The notes beneath the pieces are model-generated. The model saw only the letters and a program-made list of their open reading frames with translations. It did not search any database and was not told where the DNA came from. Positions 12,448 to 23,732 of a DNA stretch of 64,000 nucleotides are shown here, piece by piece. The translations under genes were made by a program, and so were the position numbers. Each line of letters starts with the position of its first letter. The stretch's first letter is position 1. Origin of the DNA: Penicillium oxalicum (Eukaryota; Ascomycota; Eurotiomycetes; Eurotiales; Aspergillaceae); assembly GCF_001723175.1 (NCBI RefSeq), contig NC_064656.1, positions 2,232,001-2,296,000 of the forward strand, read 5' to 3'.

Positions 12448-13357
12448 ATGACTCGCGCACTTCGCATCGCCGTTTTGGAATGCGACACACCCATTCCACC
12501 CGTGACGGAGCGACTCGGCGGCTATGGAGAGATCTTTGAGCGCTTGCTGAAGAAGGGACTAGAGGCATCCCCGGATTCAGGGGTGGAGTTGGCGGAGATC
12601 AGCAAGTGGCATGTCGTGGATAATCCAGTGTATCCTGATCCGAACAAGTACGATGCTTTTCTTCTGTCTGGCAGTAGTAAGTTTTGAACTCTTCGATTCC
12701 TTGCGGGGAAGTAGTGTGTTCCAGAACTAGATTCTCATTCGCAGCTGGCAGAACATGATTCTTTTTCCGATGATCCCTGGATCCTCAGTCTGACAGAGTA
12801 TGTCCGGGGGGTTCTTGAGCAACATAAGAAGCCCGTGGTGGGAATCTGCTTCGGTCATCAGATCATTGCCCGGGCTCTGGGTGCTCGTGTCGGCCGTGGT
12901 GATCATGGCTGGGAGATCTCGGTGGACGAGATCAACTTGACCGATACGGGAAAGCGCATCTTTGGGAAAGACAAGCTGGTCAGTTTACTCTTACGATTTG
13001 ATTGCTACGAGTGTTTCCCCCTGTACATCTCTTTTCTGACAATTTTTCTTTTCCTTCCAGTATCTTCAGCAAATGCATCGGGATGTCGTTCACGAAGTCC
13101 CCAAGGGATGTGTGAACCTGGGATCTAGTCCACGATGCGAGATCCAGGGTCTGTATCAGCCCCAGAGAATCTGGAGTGTACAGGCGCATCCCGAATTTAC
13201 CGAGTTCATCATGTCGCAGGTGCTGCAGGCCCGGCATCAGAGCGGCGTTTTCAACGATGAGCTTTATCAGGACGGAGCCTCTCGGGCGGGCAAGCATCAT
13301 GATGGAGAGTTTTTGGCGACTGAAATTATCAAGTTCCTTGCCGAGGCCACCTCATAG
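12448..13357 (+). CDS. Class I glutamine amidotransferase-like protein
   Basis: Three exons: 12448-12676, 12752-12978 and 13061-13357, giving 250 residues. The first junction uses the second AG of the acceptor region (GCTGGCAG), which yields GSKHDSFSDDPWIL, the form usual in this family; the nearer AG would run into a stop. The nucleophile elbow is VVGICFGHQIIARALG, with the catalytic Cys. The His-Glu pair is in VQAHPEFT near the C-terminus, so the Cys-His-Glu triad is complete. The family includes stand-alone GATase-1 proteins of fungi related to yeast YLR126C-like proteins, some acting on gamma-glutamyl peptides. The substrate here cannot be told. No signal peptide is seen, so it is likely cytosolic. 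Confidence 0.88.
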
Positions 13358-13700
13358 ATTGGGTATATTTAATCGACTAGTATCCACGAATATCACGTGT
13401 ACATCAATCCTCGTTGCGTATTTCCACGGCAAGTCACTCTTTCATGCCGGCCTTGAGGGGTCCAGTAGAGCGCCTTCTCGTCCTGAACCGCCTGCTTAAG
13501 CGCTCGGCGGGGAATGTGGCGATAGGGCGGAGAGTCCTAACGAAGAGCGCGATAAGCGGCGGGACCACATAAATTCCGTCATGCCCCTCCCAGAGCTCCC
13601 TTGCAACTTCTCGAGCAAGCAGAGGGACTTGAAACAGCTTCGATCTCTTGATCACTCTCTTTAACTCAATCCATTTTAAACCCGAACCATCTTCTACACA
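13358..13700. other. Short intergenic region, promoter of the aldehyde dehydrogenase
   Basis: 343 bases between two genes in the same direction. The right part is CT-rich leader (13600-13700). Nothing else is seen. Confidence 0.5.
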
Positions 13701-15344
13701 ATGTCCAACCAAATTCGAACAATTAATCCGGCGACCCACGAGATCATCTTCGACCAGCCTGGAACGTCTGTCGAGGAAGCTCGCAAGATCGCCATCACCT
13801 CCAAACAGGCGTTTCAATCATGGCGTACCGTGAGCCTGGAGGAACGCATCTCCATCGTCAAGCGTGCTCTTCAGATCATCGACTCTCGCATCGATGAATT
13901 AGCCAAAGAGTTGACTATCCAAATGGGCAGGCCCATTCGCTATTGTGCCGGAGAGATCAAGACTGCCGCTCTCCGTGCCGAACACATGATCAAGATTGCC
14001 AAGGAGAGCCTGGCTGACCTTCCGGGTGAGCCACAGGAGGGCTTCCGACGTATGGTCAAGCAAGTTCCCGTCGGAACGGTCCTGGTCGCTTCTGCCTGGA
14101 ATGTAAGATGACCCCTCATCAGAGGTTTGCCGAAATGGCAATTGAGAAGCAGATATACTGATACGGCCTCGACAGTACCCTTACCTCACCACCGTCAATG
14201 CTCTCGTCCCCGCGCTTCTTGCTGGAAACACTGTCCTCCTGCGTCCATCACCTCAAGTCCCCATCTTCGGTCAAAGGCTAGCCGAGGCTTTCAACGAGGC
14301 TGGTCTGCCCAAGGATGTCCTTCAAGTTCTGCAGATTGGAAGCTTGGATGTTCTTGACCAAATCGCTCAGATTCCAGAAATCCAATCCGTGTCTTTCACC
14401 GGATCTACTGCGGGCGGTATTCGTCTCAGAGAGGCTACTGCCAAGCAAGTGAAGCCTGTGCATTTGGAGTTGGGCGGTAATGACCCCGCATACGTTCGCC
14501 CCGACGTCGATGTCAAGAGCGTGGCCGAGAACTTGGTGGATGGAGCAGTGTTTAACTCTGGTCAGAGCTGCTGCTCCGTCGAGCGGGTTTATGTGCATGA
14601 GAAGGTATATGACGAATTCGTTCGCTGTGTGCAGGAAGAACTGAAGGGGTAAGTCAACCGAATAGTTCGACCGGACCGAGGGAGAAAAGATCTGCACAGA
14701 CTTTCTGACACACGGGACATTAGATATAAACTGGGTGATCCCCTGGACCAAACCACCACTACTGGCCCGGTTGTATCCGCAATCGCCAAGGAGAAAATTC
14801 AATCCCACGTCGACGACGCTCTCAAGAAGGGTGCTATCAACGCCACACCCCAGAACGAGTCGTTCTCTCTCGCTCAGACTAGCCAAAAGGGCAACTTTGT
14901 CGCTCCCGTTGTCTTGACTAATGTCAACCACGATATGCTCACCATGCGGGAAGAGACCTTTGGGCCCGTCATGCCCATTATGAAGGTCTCCAGCGACGAG
15001 GAAGCGGTTGCACTGATGAATGACAGTGATTACGGCCTGACCGCGAGCGTGTGGACCAAGGATATCGCTCGTGGGGAGGAAATCATTGATCAGATTGAAG
15101 CCGGCACCGTGTTTATCAACCGTTGCGATTATCCTGCTCCGGTATGTTTTTGGCCCCCCCCCCCCCCCCAATCCCTGCTTGTATCTCCTCCATCGTCAAA
15201 TAAAAGGATGCAAACATACTAATGACTCTTTGACAGGACCTTTCCTGGACCGGCTGGAAAATGTCAGGATTGGGCTGCACTCTTGGCCCTCGTGGATACG
15301 ATGGATTCGTCAAACTGAAGAGCTACCACATCAAGAATGCGTGA
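13701..15344 (+). CDS. NAD(P)-dependent aldehyde dehydrogenase
   Basis: Four exons: 13701-14102, 14176-14648, 14724-15141 and 15237-15344, giving 466 residues, the usual size of a soluble ALDH. Visible motifs in order: TINPATHEIIF at the start; VPVGTVLVASAWNYPYLT at the cofactor site; the nucleotide-binding turn SVSFTGSTAGG; the catalytic general base in HLELGGNDPAYV; the catalytic Cys in FNSGQSCCSVERVYV; and EETFGPVMPI with the cofactor-ribose Glu. The tail GWKMSGLGCTLGPRGYDGFVKLKSYH is typical of the succinate-semialdehyde/betaine-aldehyde type group. The exact aldehyde cannot be assigned. It has no targeting signal. Intron 3 contains a run of 16 C just after the donor. Confidence 0.92.
15154..15169. 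repeat. Poly-C run (C16) inside an intron
   Basis: Lies 12 bases inside intron 3 of the aldehyde dehydrogenase gene, close to the GTATGT donor. Confidence 0.9.
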
Positions 15345-16458
15345 AATGTACGATCTCTTTGACGAATCATAAATAGATATACCATCACGAGGGAATGATA
15401 TTGTTTGTAAACAGATTTCGAATCGATTCATTGTGTACCTGGACAGGGTAACAATAAAACTAGTAGCTTTACACTACCAAGACCCTTCTCTACCTTTGTG
15501 ACATGCGCGCGCCGGCCCATTTTCTTTCTTACAAGGTTGGTAACGTCAACGATACTACGCTACTTCCCAAGCGGACGAGAATTGCCAAAGTACCTCTAGC
15601 CACCTACCTATAGGCATCCAATCATAAGCATTGAATCACTATACTTTCGCTCACCTTTTCATTAGATACCTGAGACCCAAAAGTAAGAGGATATCACGCC
15701 TACCTGCGCATCCATCAAATCCAACTATCCCCCGGCCGCGAACCAACCATCTCCCTACAACGCTTACTACATAGCCACCTCATTTCTTATAATCCATTCA
15801 ATCATTCTCGAAACCCACTCATAACTGCATTGTCATAAAATCAGTCTCCTCGCCTTTAACCCCAATATCAAGCCTAGATACATACGCACATACGCACATA
15901 AATCTCCTTCAGGCTGTAGCCCTTTTATCCTCTCTCTCCCCCTTTTATCCCTCTACCCCATCCTATCTACCACCGGATAGTATAGCCCGATAGCCCCTCG
16001 GCCTGATACAAGTATACAAGTCTATAATGAATACTGACGGATAGAAGTAACCAAATGACATCTCCAGCAGACTATTAGAGACTACTTAATAACTGAAGAA
16101 AACCTTACCCAATCACACTCTGCCGCTTCCCCGCCCCACATTATCGCGGTCCGAGACCGCGCTGTAACCACGTGATAGAATCGCTGGAGAAAAAGAGGGT
16201 TCCAGGTTGGATGGGTCACGTGGATGGTTGGGCTGGTGTGGGATAAGGACAAGGTTAAGATCAAGATCAAGGTCGATATGGGTGATGGTTATGTTTCAGC
16301 CTGGGATTGGGATGGGTGTTTATGTAAGTTTTATATGATTGTAGGTAGTTGTATATTCGGGGGGATTGGGCTCGTCAGGGGTATCCATGTAAGAGTGTGT
16401 ATTGGGACAAGTTGAGGTGGAAGGATGGGTGGATGGAGTGAGCAGTAGCCCTGGTACC

Positions 16459-16474
16459 TAGGTAGGTAGGTAGG
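16459..16474. repeat. (TAGG)4 microsatellite
   Basis: Four perfect TAGG units in gene-free DNA. Confidence 0.85.
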
Positions 16475-17052
16475 AATGAAAGATTGTTACCACTGTGCGA
16501 ATAGATACTTATATAATGGACTTTTATTGGATGTGTATACATATGAAAGTATACTAAGCTCAAAGTCGAGATTGCCCGTGGATGTAGAAGTAGATCCACC
16601 AGACTGGAAGTTCCTGATATGAATTGAAAACTTGAAAGACGATATCTTCGATGAACGTCTGGATGAGTCTGGATGAATCTTTCGGTTTCCATCGATTCGT
16701 CCAGGACGTACGTACAGTTCTACACTAATCTTAAAGGACATTGAACTATGCGCTGTATATGGGTATGGCACTGATGAAGATGGAATATATTTCTTTTTTT
16801 CACCTCCGTACCTCCGTCGTGGCTATCATCATCTCGTCATGATAACCCCTTTTTTTAAACCAGTTCGAGTCGTCGAGATCGATAGAGCTATGAATCATGA
16901 ACCACAAGTCCACGGGTGCCCGATAAGATCTCCCGAGAGCCATGCTAAAATGGCATTGGCATGTCAAACTAATTGAAGAGCCCAGCTCAAAATTGGAATG
17001 ATGATTGCGGTGGTTGTCTCGCGAAATTCCTCAGTCAATCAATCCCTCCTTG

Positions 17053-17076
17053 CCCCCCCCCCCCCCCCCCCCCCCC
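17053..17076. repeat. Poly-C run (C24)
   Basis: Uninterrupted run of C in intergenic DNA. Confidence 0.9.
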
Positions 17077-17870
17077 GACCAAATGAAGACGCAGTGAGAG
17101 GATGTATCAATTCAGTCATTCCAATTGCTGGAACTGCGAACTTTTGGCGACAGATGGGTTGAAAGGTCGTAACTGCATGCTGAATCCCATGATCTGGGCC
17201 TCGTGAGGTCAATTGTTGTTGGGACTGAGACACCCCTATACTGCCCCGAGGGGCGATGATATTTGCTCATTCAAACGGGTGACTTGAACCATGCGGTTGC
17301 TGGCCTGCACATACGGGCCAAGACCACCCGTCGGGAGACTGCATGTCGTGAGTCCGTGTGTTTGCAAATCCGCAACAAGTTTCGGTGGTCCCTCGTCGCC
17401 AGTGGGGGGCTTTGAAGGGGAAAAAAGAGCTTCCAAGTACCCAAATGACTAATGCAGCCCAAGAAATTTGTCGTGCAGACGACTGCTAGTGGCATGCCTC
17501 CGAGGGCCTGGAAGAGTCTTGCAGATCACTCTTCAGGGCACTGTTTCGTATACCATTCGAGGGCAAGTCTTCCCCGTTGTAGCATGTACCCGTGAGGGTT
17601 ACCAAGAGAAGCAAGCGGTCAGGCTGTTTGGGATGGACATTCATCAAAGACACATCTCCACAAAGTCCATCTTGAGATCATCCCGCTTAGATTCTCGAGA
17701 TCGCAGGAACAGCGAGGATATTGTTCAAGACAACAGGGAGAGCGGCAAAGGATACCACCTTACACGCGGGCCGATCCGTTCACGTGTCAGATCCTGAACT
17801 GTTCAAGACTATCCACTAAGGTCGGACTCTTGGTTATTCCTTTTTTTGGTGCTTGCAAACAGCCTCGAGA

Positions 17871-19625
17871 TCACGCAAAGGAAATCCAGATCTGTTTTGC
17901 CTGCATGGTGCGACAGATGTTCCAGGGCCCTGCATCAGCCGGGCGCAACTCCCACATGGCCTCAAGAAGTAGCTGGGTGCGCTGCATATTCCCCAATCCA
18001 AAATGGCTCACCATTGCCGTCAATCGTGCCCGCATCGATTCCCGCTGCTCGGGCTGTTCCAGACACGAGCCAACCACGGCAATCGGCCAACAAAGTCCGG
18101 AGTTGATTCGAGCTTGTGGTGAGATCTTGTCCAGGTAAGATAGTGTTTCCGTGACTGCGGTCTGAACGAGGCCTCGATACATTCCGTCCGGAGCGTAAGT
18201 ATAGCCACCGACCGAGGTATATAGGTAGATGAGCATGGCTTGTTGAAACACTAGACCGGCTAAGTAAACTTCGGGATCAACAAACGAGTATGGCGACCAG
18301 CGCAGAACTTGAGCTTGAATCGACGCGAACATGGCGAGGTCATCGGCTGTCGGCAAGGTGGATGGGGCATCTTCCATCATCCATTGACGTCCCAGATCGA
18401 ATATGCATGGGATCAGTAGAAGCAATTCGAGCCAGCAGCCACACAGATTGCCCACATATTGCGTCCGTAAGATTTCCCGAGCGCGTTGCTCGAGGTCAAA
18501 ATTTAAAAAGAGCTGACCACTGAGACGCGCATCGATGGAGATCATGCTGACAGTCGCGGTGTAGACGTAGTACTCAATGACAAAGTTTTTGAGCTCTCGT
18601 GGGACAGCCGTGTCACTTTGTTCGAGCAGCTTCACGAGAAGAGTGTGCGCGGCGGATAAGTGATCAAAGACCGTGCCGGTCATGTCACCTTTTGCCGTCT
18701 ATCGTGATCCGATTAGTGGGCAAGTCCCATGTGATACGATTACACCCCGAGGGATCAACGCAGTGCTTACCTCTGTGAAGCACATGAGCAATGCTCCTAC
18801 CAACAACATCAACGGATTTGACTCCTTGCCCTCAATAAAGTCGCTCACACCGTGCCGAAATAATTGAATAGCTTTGGTATAATGCGAACTTGCCACCGCG
18901 TCAGAATCGTCCCTTCGTCGAAAGGCGCGATGCGCAGCACTTTGAGCGATGACGAGCTGCAGCAGTAAATCGCTACTGAATGCCAGCGGTACAATCTGGA
19001 CCAGAAATGGATTGATAGGCGTAGTCCCGTTGGCCATGACGTCGGCCGTATTGGAAAGATAATGCGACAATAGGCCATAGCTCTCGGGATCATATCCAGG
19101 TAACATGGACATGGTCCTCGGTAGGACATGACCCACAGCTAGACTAGTGGGAGTGGCGTTTTCATTCTCGCCCGAGGTATTCTCGCGGCTATCGATAACC
19201 TCTTCAGGCACGGGAACTGGCGTCGGAGCTGATACTTGTGTCTGTACCTGGGCCTGGGCCTGAGCCTGTACCTGGGTCTGTGCTAGCTGCTCCTCGACGA
19301 TCGTGGAAAGGCCCGCGCTCGACGACGCGGATGAATGGCGCGCAGACATTGGGCTGACGGGTAATTGCATCCCGTTGAGGTCTTCGATCGAACCAGCATA
19401 GCTTGTCCGTCGGTCAGTGGAGAAAGGCCCCAGGGCACCGTGTGCCGGACTCGAGACCCTCCTCTCACACGCATTCAAAGGCCACTCGCACTGAAGATCG
19501 TTCCGCCTACAGCCCGCACAGATCGGACGGGTCTCATCGCACTTCTTCTTGCGGCGACGACAGGACCAACATCCGGTGCGGACGCGCACGATGCGCTGTG
19601 TGCGCGGCTGTCGTTCAGGCGGCAT
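17871..19625 (-). CDS. Zn2Cys6 fungal transcription factor
   Basis: Two exons on the minus strand: 19625-18771 and 18698-17871. The donor is GTAAGC, the branch site is CACTAATC and the acceptor is GATAG. They give 560 residues. The N-terminus carries a complete binuclear zinc cluster: Cys19, 22, 29, 36, 39 and 46, spaced C-X2-C-X6-C-X6-C-X2-C-X6-C, in a basic setting (RRRKKK). A Gln/Ala-rich low-complexity stretch (TQVQAQAQAQVQTQV) follows at about residue 140. The rest is helical and matches the fungal-specific TF regulatory region (for example PLAFSSDLLLQLVIAQSAAHRAF). The ATG at 19625 was chosen because it lies just ahead of the zinc cluster; an in-frame ATG at 19754 would add 43 residues with no domain. 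Targets are unknown. It lies about 2.3 kb from the divergently oriented acid phosphatase gene, but no pathway link can be shown. Confidence 0.9.
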
Positions 19626-21924
19626 CGCGCATGGGGGGCGGAAGAGCAAAGGAAAGAGTGACCAAGTGAGCGCTGAGTGGAACTTTTGAAGAAGATTCGG
19701 GGGAGCTGATAAGCAACGTTGCCCGACTTTCGTGTCGGGTGTGGGGTAAGCCAAAGTCTATTTTGCCCGGTTCTCCAGCCTTTTGGGAAAGCCAGACATG
19801 ATCACCGCTGTCGCCGAACCTGAGCGGTTCGTGGTGGTCATTGGAGGGCTCCGGGCTCCTGTGAGTCTCATTCGAGGATTGATGTAGCATGGAATCAGTC
19901 AAGCCAAGCCATCTCATGTCTCGCTCACGTTCTTTTTCTGCGCCCTGGATTCTTGATCCTGCCGTAGGACCTGCACTGCCAATAGGCATCCTCTGGCCCT
20001 CTTTCGCACCAGGTTCCCTCGACTGTGCTAATGCAGAATGGGCTCCCTGAGAACTAAATTCCTCATACTGCCTGTGTACCATGTCAGACTCGGGAAAAGC
20101 CGTGGGCATATAATCATGATGCGACCGTGCGAAACACACCCACGGCGGAACTTGTCCGTAGGGCGAAAACGAGTAAAATGGCTCCGGATCCCGAAAAGCA
20201 CGTTCAATCCCATATCGATCACCTGTCTTTTTACGACGGTTTTCGAGCAGACCGTGAACCAAAAGCGATCAATCATGACGAAATTCCGAGAGCCGTAAGT
20301 CTTTGCCGTATGATGGCCACATGACGGGAATGGCCCAAACCGTCGACTCCACGGTGGCAATCAATGCCAAGACTGCTTATCGACTGGTGAAACGACGGCA
20401 TTGGGTCCCTCTAGTCAGGTCTCGGTGCGCAGTCAATCAGTGCCTCGGTGCTCAGAGATAATGCAACAGAAAAGTTTGTTGCATGATTGAAAAACGGCAG
20501 GAGCCTTGCAACAAGATGTCATGCTGAGAGTTGATGGTCGTGGTGTGGGCTCCAGGTCAGGGTGATCAATCTGGAACCGAGTACTTTGCCCGCATGCCCT
20601 GCAGAGCGCAAACCATCATCAGGCTTGCAAATTCCGCCTTTAGCCGGAGCAGCTTTCTATGTTAGTGTGTTGTGAAGAGATTTGTTCGCCTGACTGATGA
20701 GCAAAAACGCACGCTTTCTGGGTCGGGAGAGACGGAGGCAGTTTAGAGGCTGTCGAAATGCATTTAGCAACCATCATCAGAGTAGGGGATTTAACGTCGC
20801 AATGGTGGAGATCAGAATCACCTGCAACTATCGAAGACACTGTACTATATCGTTGTTCAGGACTGTGCCTCGGCTATTCACCACTCGGTAGGGATTCTCC
20901 ACGTTCAGTGTAACTCTGGAACTAGACTAGTCTCACAACGTACCTTCGTGCATACATACTTGGCGAAAGGCCGCAGATGGAGCATATGGCACCCCTTCTA
21001 CGCTGAGTTGGTGGCCTTTTCAGATCTGTGCCCGGTATTATGTGAAAAGATCCGCAGGCAAATAATATCAAGGCGGGCTTGGATGCTGTGCATGGCTTGA
21101 CTTGCCTTGGCAGAAGGCTTAACCTCCACATCGAGTCGCACACCTCACCTCTCCACACAAATCCCACTCTTGCAGCACACACATCCGGCCTTGGGATGGT
21201 CTAGAAGTTTGACATCGAATCAAGATTTTAAACTTCTTCCACGCGAGGTGTGCACCTGGTCCAGATATCTTCAGCCCTCGACATCCTGATCGTCTCGGAC
21301 CAGTCAGGAATCATCGAGGCGCAACGTGCTTCAGGCACACACCGTTTGGGTCCTCCGAGCTCCACCGGCGGCACGGCACTACGGCAGCTCCAACGCTCCA
21401 CACCATTCCCACCAATGACCCCTTCACAAGTCCCCCCCCCTGCAGGTGGTGATATCGTGAGATCCCGTCCAAGAAGGGTCAAGCTTCCTCCGATCCTTGC
21501 CTTGTGAAGCATTGCAGGGACCGTGCGGTCTTGACGAAAAGCACACGATCACTCCTGCTGACCAGTCAATCGGAGGGGGAATGCAACGTGCCTGGCGACC
21601 TAAATCGATCAGCCCCGTTGGTGGTGGAGTGTGTGTGGCTGCAGATTCACCCGGGACGACACGGTCGTATTCACTAAGCGATGAGAAGACTGGAGAAAGA
21701 GAGTCTGAGTGCGGTGCATTCCTGCATGTATGAGTGGCGAGTACGCCTCCATCCCTTGACTGTGGACCCGCACTGCGCGAGCTATTCGAGATATAAGAAG
21801 GCGGGCTGTTTCTCAGATGACGGAGGATATACACAGAGCTGAACGGCAACATTTCATCAGTTCCAAAGTAGTCAGTAGGTCAAGTCACCGTGACAAAGAA
21901 TCGAGAGCCGACTTCCACACGGCC
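19626..21924. other. Intergenic region between divergent genes
   Basis: About 2.3 kb. A minus-strand open frame without an ATG at its 5' end (19615-20262, about 215 codons) overlaps the start of the Zn2Cys6 gene in another frame. It is discussed in the findings and not called as a gene. The right end is the promoter of the acid phosphatase gene. Confidence 0.5.
21792..21797 (+). promoter_or_regulatory. Probable TATA box of the acid phosphatase gene
   Basis: TATAAG in the context GAGATATAAGAAGG, 133 bases upstream of the ATG at 21925. Confidence 0.5.
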
Positions 21925-23442
21925 ATGTTCACCAAGAAGAGTCTCTTCGCCGTTGCCAGCTGTCTGGCTCTGGCTGCTGCGGAGACCTCGTCCGTCGAGT
22001 ATCCCACTGCGGCTGAGATTGAGGCTGCTCGAAACTCGGTCCTCCCATTCTCGCCCGTCTCGAATGTCAAGGGTGTCGCATTCGACCGATTTGTCAACAT
22101 CTGGATTGAGAACACTGTGAGTGGTGACCGGGTCTTCAGGAAACTTGGCAAAATCAAAGAATTGCCACTAAAAACCGCATGCTAGGATTTCGACACCACG
22201 GCGGCCAATGCAAACTTTCAAGCTCTGGCCAAAGAAGGAATTCTCCTGACCAACTACTTTGCCGTCACCCATCCGTCCGAGCCCAATTACTGCGCTTCGG
22301 CTGCCGGTGATGATTTCGGCATGGACAATGACGCCTGGCATCAGATTCCCGCCAATGTCTCCACCATCGCCGATCTGTTTGACACCAAACGCGTGTCCTG
22401 GGGCGAGTATCAAGAAGACATGCCCTACGCAGGTACGTCAGACCCGGCATCTCTTTCCCACAGAGGCTCCAATAATCGGAAAATCGACACGAAACGCCAA
22501 ATTTCTCATTTTTGGACTGAATTACAGGCTACCAGGGTTTCCGCTACCCTACTTCAGGACCCAACCGCTACGTGCGCAAGCACAACCCCCTCGTGCTCTT
22601 CGACTCGGTCACCAACGACGCCGTACGACCCCGTCAAATCAAAAACTTCACCACGTTTTACGAGGACGTCCAGCACGAACGTCTCCCCCAACACATGTTC
22701 ATCACCCCGAACATGACCAACGACGCCCACGACACGAACATCAATGTCGCCGGCACCTTTCTCACCCGCTTCATGACCCCGCTCCTGAAAAACAAATACT
22801 TCACCAAAGACACCCTCATCCTGATCACTTTCGACGAAACGTCCACCTACAAGCAATCCAACCGCGTCTACTCCATTCTCCTCGGTGGGGCCATCCCCAA
22901 ACACCTCCAGGGCACCAAAGACGATACTTTTTACACCCACTACTCCGTCATCGCCTCCCTCAGCGCAAACTGGGGTCTCCCGTCGCTGGGACGCTGGGAC
23001 TGCGGCGCCAACTTGTTCAACCTGGTCGCTGAAAAGACCGGCTACGTCAATTGGGAAGTGGACATTAACGCCATCGACGCAAATGATTACTTGAATCAGA
23101 CTTCTCCCGGCCCATTGTCGGATGGCTCCCACACAGAGTTTATTTCGCAGTGGCCTGTTCCCACCACGCAGGAGCGCTGCTCTGCGGGCCATGGGATTCT
23201 GGATCTCGTCAAGAAGACGTACAAGGGTATGCAGCCCACGTATAACTACACTAGTCCGGTTCCGTATAGTGTTCCGGCAGGAATCAATGTGGGTGTGAAG
23301 TATACCCGGATGCAGGTAAGACGTTATTCCGGTTTTATATTGGAACGCCAGTTGGGGCTGGTCACGGTGTGAGTAGGGATTGACTAATACTTTTGTTTTT
23401 CACTAGAAGCACGGTCACAAGGAGAGTGGTATTACAAATTAG
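21925..23442 (+). CDS. Secreted acid phosphatase / phosphoesterase-family protein (PHOa type)
   Basis: Four exons: 21925-22116, 22186-22432, 22528-23315 and 23407-23442, giving 420 residues. The last exon codes only for KHGHKESGITN. The first ~19 residues form a signal peptide (KKSLFAVASCLALAAAE). Family features in order: FDRFVNIWIENTDFDTT; NYFAVTHPSEPNYCASAAGD, with the residue stretch used for metal binding and phosphoryl transfer; DLFDTKRVSWGEYQEDMP; LITFDETSTY; and a C-terminal Cys pair region. This is the phosphoesterase family that includes the Aspergillus/Penicillium extracellular acid phosphatase PHOa, which releases phosphate from organic phosphates. Several N-x-S/T sites (for example NVST, NFTT, NMTN, NQTS) fit a glycosylated secreted protein. 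Start and all splice sites keep the frame. Confidence 0.9.
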
Positions 23443-23477
23443 AAGTCTAGCGTCAACGGTTGTTCTCATGAGATAAA

Positions 23478-23510
23478 GGGGGGTGGGGGGGGGGGGGGGG
23501 GGGGGGGGGG
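23478..23510. repeat. Poly-G tract (G6-T-G26)
   Basis: A run of G broken by a T at 23484, in the 290 bases between the 3' ends of the acid phosphatase and MFS genes. Confidence 0.9.
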
Positions 23511-23732
23511 AACTATGGCTGTGGCGAAGTCTCTCTGCAAATATCGCCTGTTTGCCCTTTCTGACTCTTGCTCTCCATCGTCTAGCACATATGTGGAAAT
23601 GAAAGCTCAAAAGGGCAGTGTGTCATAAATCTGTCATTACCGATGGAAGTCTACGGTATAACCATCGCATGCTGCAATTCAGGAGTCATCCATCGCAGTG
23701 GAGTGGACGTTCGCCCCCGCCAAGGTTCCAAT

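Larger units (their letters stand above)
15345..17870. other. Long intergenic region with simple repeats
   Basis: About 2.5 kb between the 3' ends of two convergent genes. It holds short simple repeats, including a TAGG tetranucleotide run (16459-16474) and a poly-C run (17053-17076). No gene is recognised; open frames are about 110 codons or less and lack domain features. Confidence 0.55.

Noticed and set aside
14278..15171. Minus-strand frame of 297 codons antisense to the aldehyde dehydrogenase
   Set aside because: Open only because of codon bias in the real gene on the other strand.
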